From: a virus
Direction: 5' to 3' (one strand)
Virus record (IMG/VR): IMGVR_UViG_3300031920_000341
Coordinates: 1 to 64,000 of that record
DNA: 64,000 bases
Shown: piece by piece, positions 59,045 through 64,000 of the stretch
How the letters are laid out: each line of letters starts with the position of its first letter
Position numbering within the stretch: position 1 is the first letter of the stretch
Program-made: the position numbers and the translations under genes
Notes under the pieces: generated by a model
What the model was told of the DNA's origin: nothing
Database searches by the model: none
What the model saw: only the letters and a program-made list of their open reading frames with translations

Positions 59045-61519
59045 TTATTTTAATTGATTTATATCTGAAAAATTACCATCAAATACTGGTTCATAAATTT
59101 TATCGAAATACTCAAATGGAACATCCATATGAGAAATAACAAATATCGACATATCATATTTTATAGAGAAATCCTTTAAAAGTTTTACCGTAAGCGCAGT
59201 ATTTTTTTTATCAAGTGAATAAAATATCTCATCCAAGAACAATATATTAGTATATGGATTCCTCATTTTAATCAATGGAATGAATGCTAACGCTGCCATT
59301 ATATCAATTTCTTTTTTCTCACCTGCTGATAAAGTATCTAATCCAATGGATTCATTATTATCTGTTACGATTGGATTAAAATTATCATCAAAGTAAAAAC
59401 TATACCTAAAATTCAATTGAGTATGTACATCATGAATGTTTTGATTAAGTATTGGAATAAATTTTTGCATAAAATCACGCTTTAAACCATCTTCGCCAAT
59501 TAACTTATCGACTGCTTTGTATAAACCTAAAGTATAATCAGCATTATCTCTATTCTCAATAGATTTATTATAATCAATTTCAAGAATTTCAACATTATCT
59601 CTCATTCCTTTTAATATTAAAGCTGCTTGATCATCTGTTGATGCTTTTGTTATTTCTTCTTTTTTGTTTAAAAATTGTGATTGTAATACTTTAACACTTG
59701 TTGCTTTTTCATTATATTCATGTAATTTTTCATTATACAAACAGATATTAGTATCTCTTTCATTGGTTTTCTGCTCATTAAGTATTTTTAAATCATTTAT
59801 CTGTTTTTCTATTGAATCTTTTAATTTTTGTGTTTCTGTTTGAAATTTATTTTTTAGATTAAATTCTTTATCGGAATATTCAGAAACAATATCTTCTTTT
59901 TTTACTTCATATTCTAAAATAAGCGTGTTGTTTATTTTATCAATTTCTTCTTCTATTTTTGTATATTCATTTTTTATTGTTTCTTTCTCTAAAAGATATA
60001 ATTCTTGTAATTGTTGCTTATTTTCATCAAGTTCAGTATTTCTTTTTTGTAATTGATTATTTCTTATCTGAGTTTCCTTTACTTGGAGCTCGATAATGGT
60101 TTTTTCGAATGTAGAAGAGTTTGTATAGATTTCATTATACCGGGTTTTTTCTTTTTCGAAGTTTGATTTTGCTGTACTTCGTTTTTTTTCGATTTTATCA
60201 TATTCTATTAAATAATTTTCATTTTTATGCACATGATCTCCTGCTGTTAAATCGGTTTCACATTCTGGACACTTACCTAATTTATATAAATCAATTTTCT
60301 TTTGAATATTAATTAAATCATTATTTAAATCAATTGCTAATTTATAATGATCAGTTTTTAATTTTTCTGACTCTTTAAGTTGTTTTGTAAAATTTGTACG
60401 CGTTACTTCAGCCTCTTTTAGCGTTACTTCAGTTTCCTTTGCTGTTATTTTGGCTATTTTATCATGTTTGACATTTATCTTTGCTATTTTATCATTTTCT
60501 AATATTGTATGCTTTTCAAATCCCTCATCACTTAATTTATTTAATTTAGTATTTTTTTCATTTAATGGTTTTAATAATTCAGTTTGTTTTTGAATTCGTT
60601 CATTATTAAGGTTAGTAAATAAATCAATTCTTTCAGAATTTAATACATTTAATTCTGAAGTTAGCTTAGATTCTTGTTTATTATCAATAGAAATGAGTTC
60701 CATTGATAATTCCAGCGATGGGGTTGAAATTTGGTCTCGTATGGTGACATTTAACGCATCTATTTCGGTTTTCAATGAAGATGTGCTATTCTCTAATAAA
60801 ACGTGCTCACTTGTCGCGATATGTACCTTATTTTCAATATCAGCCAATGCGCTCTTCAATAATATTAGAGTAGAGTCCTTTTTTTGAGTAGACGTTACAG
60901 TTAACTCTGAAATTTTGAGTTTTTGCTGCTCAATTATTGAATTTTTAGTATTTACTTCATTATCGAATAATATGTATTCATCTTGTGGTTCTCTTCTTTT
61001 TTCATTAAGTTCCTTTTTCATTACATTGAAAATATCAATGCCAAAAATCCTGTCAACAATTTTTCTTTTGCTTGCCGCATTCATATCGGCAAAAGATTCA
61101 AAGTCATTAATTGATAAAAGCAATGTATTTGAAAATACGTCAAATGGAATTCCAATTAATTCATTTTCTAACATATTTTTAATCACATTCTTATCATTTA
61201 CTGTTTTATCTATACCATCGACTTCAATATTAAAAAAATCAGGTTTTATTCCACGATGTGTTTTAACAATACGGTTATCTTCTGTTACAAATGTACTAAA
61301 TGCTTCACCTGCTTTATTTTTTCTATTAACAAACCCAGAAATCTTTCTTTTTCTAAGTTTACCATAATTGGCAAATGTAATAACATCACTTATTGACGTT
61401 TTACCTGAACCGTTTTCACCTATTATTAAAATAAGTTCAGGATCATCAGATAATGTAAAAGTGTGTAGCTTATTACCATATGATGTAATATTTCTAAATC
61501 CAAATTCTTTTAATTTCAT
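59045..61519 (-). CDS. 46: Recombination nuclease subunit gp46 (Rad50/SbcC-like ATPase)
   Basis: 824 residues. ABC ATPase halves flank a long coiled coil: Walker A GENGSGKTS (34-42), zinc hook CPEC near 416-419, signature LSAGEKKE near 728, Walker B ILFLDEIFYSLD and a FVISHMD His switch near the C-terminus. With gp47 it processes DNA ends for recombination-dependent replication and host DNA breakdown. It is longer than T4 gp46 (about 560 residues), mainly through a longer coiled coil. Its start overlaps the preceding gene as ATGA. Confidence 0.93.
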   Translation of the reverse strand: MKLKEFGFRNITSYGNKLHTFTLSDDPELILIIGENGSGKTSISDVITFANYGKLRKRKISGFVNRKNKAGEAFSTFVTEDNRIVKTHRGIKPDFFNIEVDGIDKTVNDKNVIKNMLENELIGIPFDVFSNTLLLSINDFESFADMNAASKRKIVDRIFGIDIFNVMKKELNEKRREPQDEYILFDNEVNTKNSIIEQQKLKISELTVTSTQKKDSTLILLKSALADIENKVHIATSEHVLLENSTSSLKTEIDALNVTIRDQISTPSLELSMELISIDNKQESKLTSELNVLNSERIDLFTNLNNERIQKQTELLKPLNEKNTKLNKLSDEGFEKHTILENDKIAKINVKHDKIAKITAKETEVTLKEAEVTRTNFTKQLKESEKLKTDHYKLAIDLNNDLINIQKKIDLYKLGKCPECETDLTAGDHVHKNENYLIEYDKIEKKRSTAKSNFEKEKTRYNEIYTNSSTFEKTIIELQVKETQIRNNQLQKRNTELDENKQQLQELYLLEKETIKNEYTKIEEEIDKINNTLILEYEVKKEDIVSEYSDKEFNLKNKFQTETQKLKDSIEKQINDLKILNEQKTNERDTNICLYNEKLHEYNEKATSVKVLQSQFLNKKEEITKASTDDQAALILKGMRDNVEILEIDYNKSIENRDNADYTLGLYKAVDKLIGEDGLKRDFMQKFIPILNQNIHDVHTQLNFRYSFYFDDNFNPIVTDNNESIGLDTLSAGEKKEIDIMAALAFIPLIKMRNPYTNILFLDEIFYSLDKKNTALTVKLLKDFSIKYDMSIFVISHMDVPFEYFDKIYEPVFDGNFSDINQLK

Positions 61520-61869
61520 ATTTGTATTATATTAATTTCATGTTCGGGTTTAAATTTAGTATGCTTTGTGTATATCATTCCAAAATCATGGTTTTTATCT
61601 TCTTCCATATTAATTTCTTTATTGCTTTTCATTATTATGATATTATCATAGTAATCAGAATATGTAACATTACCAATAAAATTTAATTTAAACTTTTTAA
61701 TTGCATCATAAATTGGTTTACCTAATTTTCCTCTTATTGTAATATCATCTGGTAAACTACCATATATCTTTTGAAACATATCCATCTCTCGTAAAAAATC
61801 ACGAGTAATTCTAAGTTTACGTTCTACTTCTGTTTCCCAGTCATATATGTAAAATGTACTTGATTGCAT
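61516..61869 (-). CDS. Hypothetical 117-residue protein between gp46 and gp47
   Basis: Starts MQSSTFYIYDWETEVERKLRITR; mixed alpha/beta, no recognised family. Its overlaps with both neighbours (4 and 1 nt) point to tight translational coupling inside the gp47-gp46 operon, so it may affect the nuclease complex. Confidence 0.6.
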   Translation of the reverse strand: MQSSTFYIYDWETEVERKLRITRDFLREMDMFQKIYGSLPDDITIRGKLGKPIYDAIKKFKLNFIGNVTYSDYYDNIIIMKSNKEINMEEDKNHDFGMIYTKHTKFKPEHEINIIQI

Positions 61870-62483
61870 TAGTCATTTAATTTTCCACTACTTGAGAATG
61901 TTTTAACTGCCATCATTCCTTTTTTCTTTTCCCATAATGCTCTTTGTTGCCAATTACATTCTTCATAATCAATATTTGGATCTAATTGAATATGCGACCA
62001 ATATATAAATCCTTCTGCACTATTGCCATTTGGAAATAATAATACACCTGGTTTAAAATTATGTGGTGTAAAATCCTTTACTTTAATTTGTGTATCTCCT
62101 TCTTTTGTAAAGAATGATGAATCAATAACCTCAGAATTTTTAATAACAGATTTAAATTTAATATTTATAATTTGTTCATATATCTTTGGTTTATCTTTAT
62201 CTTTGATATTTACTGTACGGGTAATTTTAATAAATGATTGTAAGCTATTATTAGACAATGTTTCAAATTGCATTGTTTTCATCATATTATTATTTTTAAA
62301 AACAGGTAATAGGAAATGAATGTCATTACCATGAAATTCACAAGTATCAGCAGGTCCAAGTTTGGATTCCATGAAGATTCTATTTGATGCTAACATTACT
62401 ATTGTAATAAGAGCACGCTTATCTTCAGGAGAAATAGTATTGTCATTATTTAATGTTATTTTTATTTCTTGTAAATTATTCAT
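61869..62483 (-). CDS. Hypothetical 204-residue protein between gp47 and gp46
   Basis: A beta-rich protein (EIKITLNNDNTISPEDK, IKFKSVIKNSEVIDSSFF) ending in a basic Ser/Gly segment. No family is recognised. It overlaps gp47 by 8 nt and the next gene by 1 nt. Its sequence somewhat recalls a sliding-clamp-like repetitive beta pattern, but this is not enough to name it. Confidence 0.6.
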   Translation of the reverse strand: MNNLQEIKITLNNDNTISPEDKRALITIVMLASNRIFMESKLGPADTCEFHGNDIHFLLPVFKNNNMMKTMQFETLSNNSLQSFIKITRTVNIKDKDKPKIYEQIINIKFKSVIKNSEVIDSSFFTKEGDTQIKVKDFTPHNFKPGVLLFPNGNSAEGFIYWSHIQLDPNIDYEECNWQQRALWEKKKGMMAVKTFSSSGKLND

Positions 62484-63570
62484 TATTAATTCTTGTTTTT
62501 TCTAAAGATGAATTATATATTTCATTAAATAATTCCATTATATCATTAATTTCATTTGGTTGATATATTCCATTGCCGCTAAGATTACCTTTTGCTAATG
62601 CTTGTATATCTAAATTAAATTTAAGAATGGTTGGTGTACTACCAGCGACATCAGGAAATGGATCAAAATCAAATTTATGTAATGTTCCTACTAATTCTTT
62701 GATATAATTCTTAACATCATCCTTTTGTATATGTTGTATAACAGAATTAGGGCCTTTAACTTTTATAAATGAATTATAACAAATATCTTTTAATTGAGCA
62801 TCTGTCATTTCAAGTAAATCAAATATATCAATATACTTAAATTCCGGAGATTTATCATTCCTAACAAAATCCATTTTCATATTAGGCATATCAAGTGTAT
62901 ATAGACCTTTTTTCTGTCCAATATCACCAAAATCTAAATGATATGGTGTTCCTAAGTAAATAAAATTATCTTTTACTTGTGGTTTGTGAATATGACCTGA
63001 AATTACAATTTCATATTTTTTTAATATAGAAAAATCAATACCTTTTTGTATTGGATAACCATTATCATAACTCATGCCAGCAACATCAAAATGAGAAAAT
63101 ACCATATCGGCTTTTCCTACATTATCTTCAAGTAATGTCATGATTTCATTAAAATCAGTTATCCAAGGAATAATTAATAATTTTTTATCGTTTATTCCTA
63201 TAATTTCTGGTTTATTAAATACATGTACATTGGGAGTATTATATAAAATTTTTAATGAATGAATTTCATTGTTATCTGTATAATATGTGTCATGGTTTCC
63301 AATAAGAACATATACTGGAATTAATTTTGCTAACTCATAAAACAAATCCATTACATTATTGAATATATTTACATTAATTTGGTGTTTGGTTTCAAATATG
63401 TCACCAAATTGAAATAATATATCACCTGGCTGTACTGTTTCCTTAATATAAGGTATCAGAATGTCATTAAAAAATCTTTTCTGGTGATTAAGCCAAACGA
63501 TTGAATTTGCATCTACACCAAAGTGTAAATCACCAACCAAATATATTTTACCTACTTTGTTTATTTGCAT
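62476..63570 (-). CDS. 47: Recombination nuclease gp47 (Mre11/SbcD-like)
   Basis: 364 residues with the metallophosphoesterase motifs VGDLHFGVD (12-20), GDIFE (56-60), GNHD (91-94), FSHFDVAG and SGHIHKPQ near 185-192. This is the nuclease partner of gp46. Two small genes separate it from gp46 in the same operon. Confidence 0.93.
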   Translation of the reverse strand: MQINKVGKIYLVGDLHFGVDANSIVWLNHQKRFFNDILIPYIKETVQPGDILFQFGDIFETKHQINVNIFNNVMDLFYELAKLIPVYVLIGNHDTYYTDNNEIHSLKILYNTPNVHVFNKPEIIGINDKKLLIIPWITDFNEIMTLLEDNVGKADMVFSHFDVAGMSYDNGYPIQKGIDFSILKKYEIVISGHIHKPQVKDNFIYLGTPYHLDFGDIGQKKGLYTLDMPNMKMDFVRNDKSPEFKYIDIFDLLEMTDAQLKDICYNSFIKVKGPNSVIQHIQKDDVKNYIKELVGTLHKFDFDPFPDVAGSTPTILKFNLDIQALAKGNLSGNGIYQPNEINDIMELFNEIYNSSLEKTRINNE

Positions 63571-63595
63571 GTTAATTTATTTGTTCACTTGCATA

Positions 63596-63775
63596 TTATA
63601 TAATATTAGTTAATGTTTCTCCATCAATTTCATATGTTTCAATGTAATCACCAGTATCCCATTCTTTGTATACTTCAATTACAGGAACAATAAGATTACC
63701 TATTTCCTTTTTAGTGAAAAAACCTATTACCCATTTTTTATTGTCTAACCTTCGTGCTTTAAATTTTACATTCAT
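63596..63775 (-). CDS. Small YopX-like protein, 59 aa
   Basis: A short gene not exceeding 60 residues: ATG at 63775, stop TAA at 63598-63596. The protein starts MNVKFKARRLDNKKWVIGFF and ends ETYEIDGETLTNII. The KF+ARRLDN..W..G start with the later YEIDxETL resembles the N-terminal part of YopX family proteins common in phages and Bacteroidota prophages. Function is unknown. Confidence 0.55.
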   Translation of the reverse strand: MNVKFKARRLDNKKWVIGFFTKKEIGNLIVPVIEVYKEWDTGDYIETYEIDGETLTNII

Positions 63776-63779
63776 GATT

Positions 63780-63977
63780 TTAAAACATTTTACTTGTTTT
63801 TCCTAATATATTTATAGACTTATCTAATTCACTAACAAGTTCTGATTTATATTCAAACTTAAGAAAATCAAATAGTGTTTTTGTTTTTATTCCTGTTAAA
63901 CTTGATAATATATCAAATAAATATATTACATTAAACATATAACGATTACTTGGATCTTCTAAAAATATTACTTTCAT
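63780..63977 (-). CDS. Hypothetical 65-residue protein
   Basis: A short helical protein (MFNVIYLFDILSSLTGIK, then a basic/acidic C-terminus). No family is recognised. It lies 4 nt upstream of the YopX-like gene, on the same strand, and its own upstream region leaves the window. Confidence 0.5.
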   Translation of the reverse strand: MKVIFLEDPSNRYMFNVIYLFDILSSLTGIKTKTLFDFLKFEYKSELVSELDKSINILGKTSKMF

Positions 63978-64000
63978 TTTACCAAAGATCTCATTTAATA

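Noticed and set aside
1-64000. CRISPR array
   Set aside because: No regularly spaced direct repeats of suitable length are visible.
1-64000. Insertion sequences, integrase or attachment sites
   Set aside because: No transposase, integrase or long terminal inverted repeats are recognisable; the only mobile-type gene is the GIY-YIG nuclease.

Overview
The window reads as part of a large, strictly lytic T4-type myovirus genome whose host is probably a member of the Bacteroidota. The phage assignment rests on a recognisable T4 set: portal (gp20), protease plus scaffold (gp21-like), major capsid protein (gp23), tail tube (gp19), head-completion nuclease (gp4/50), gp27/gp5/gp53-like baseplate proteins, gp46/gp47 recombination nuclease, UvsW-like helicase, a UvsY-like protein, DnaG-type primase and the C-terminal half of a family B DNA polymerase. 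The host assignment is inference. It rests on very AT-rich DNA, A-rich start regions without clear Shine-Dalgarno sequences, TAnnTTTG-type promoter elements and a secreted carboxypeptidase-regulatory-like domain protein.

Layout. (1) 0-11.8 kb, mostly minus strand: early-type genes. They include a kinase/phosphatase fusion, a PRPP-synthetase-like enzyme, a CCA-adding enzyme and PhoH (both plus strand), a SLOG protein, a nucleotidyltransferase, an Rnl2-type RNA ligase and many small unknowns. Four of these transcription units share a 34-bp promoter: a TACTTTTCTGTTTC-like box, exactly 12 nt, then TAnnTTnG. (2) 11.9-23.3 kb, minus: a zinc-ribbon protein, portal, an unknown, gp4, primase, GroEL, a GIY-YIG nuclease, the C-terminal half of DNA polymerase, a UvsW-like helicase interrupted at a conserved motif, an unknown, and the UvsY-like protein. 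(3) 23.4-35.3 kb, plus: HAD protein, a large probable nucleotidyltransferase-fold protein, coiled-coil protein and the baseplate/hub genes. (4) 35.3-37.7 kb, minus: small proteins and a NeuB-type synthase. (5) 37.7-50.2 kb, minus: a glycan island with three nucleotide-sugar enzymes (FnlA/reductase/2-epimerase type), a sulfotransferase, four methyltransferases, four glycosyltransferases, a NeuA cytidylyltransferase fused to two Maf-like domains, and a separate Maf-like protein. (6) 50.2-57.8 kb, plus: DnaJ, protease/scaffold, major capsid protein, small head or neck proteins, tail tube. (7) 57.8-64 kb, minus: kinase, gp46, gp47 and small genes.

How it fits together. Two promoter classes are visible: the host-like early class in region 1, and a T4-like late class (TATAAATA or GATAAATA, usually 14-20 nt before the start codon) in front of structural and replication genes on both strands. 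GroEL and DnaJ would support folding of virion proteins. Kinase/phosphatase, RNA ligase and CCA-adding enzyme together look like a tRNA repair kit. NeuB, NeuA and the Maf-like domains are the three steps needed to make, activate and transfer a nonulosonic (sialic-type) acid; with the second sugar pathway, sulfotransferase and methyltransferases they suggest the phage builds a decorated glycan, probably on its own virion.

The least ordinary points are the glycan island, the NeuA-Maf-Maf fusion, the split polymerase and interrupted helicase beside a GIY-YIG nuclease, the early promoter with one apparently leaderless gene, and several small proteins that begin with peptides resembling T4 capsid-targeting sequences.
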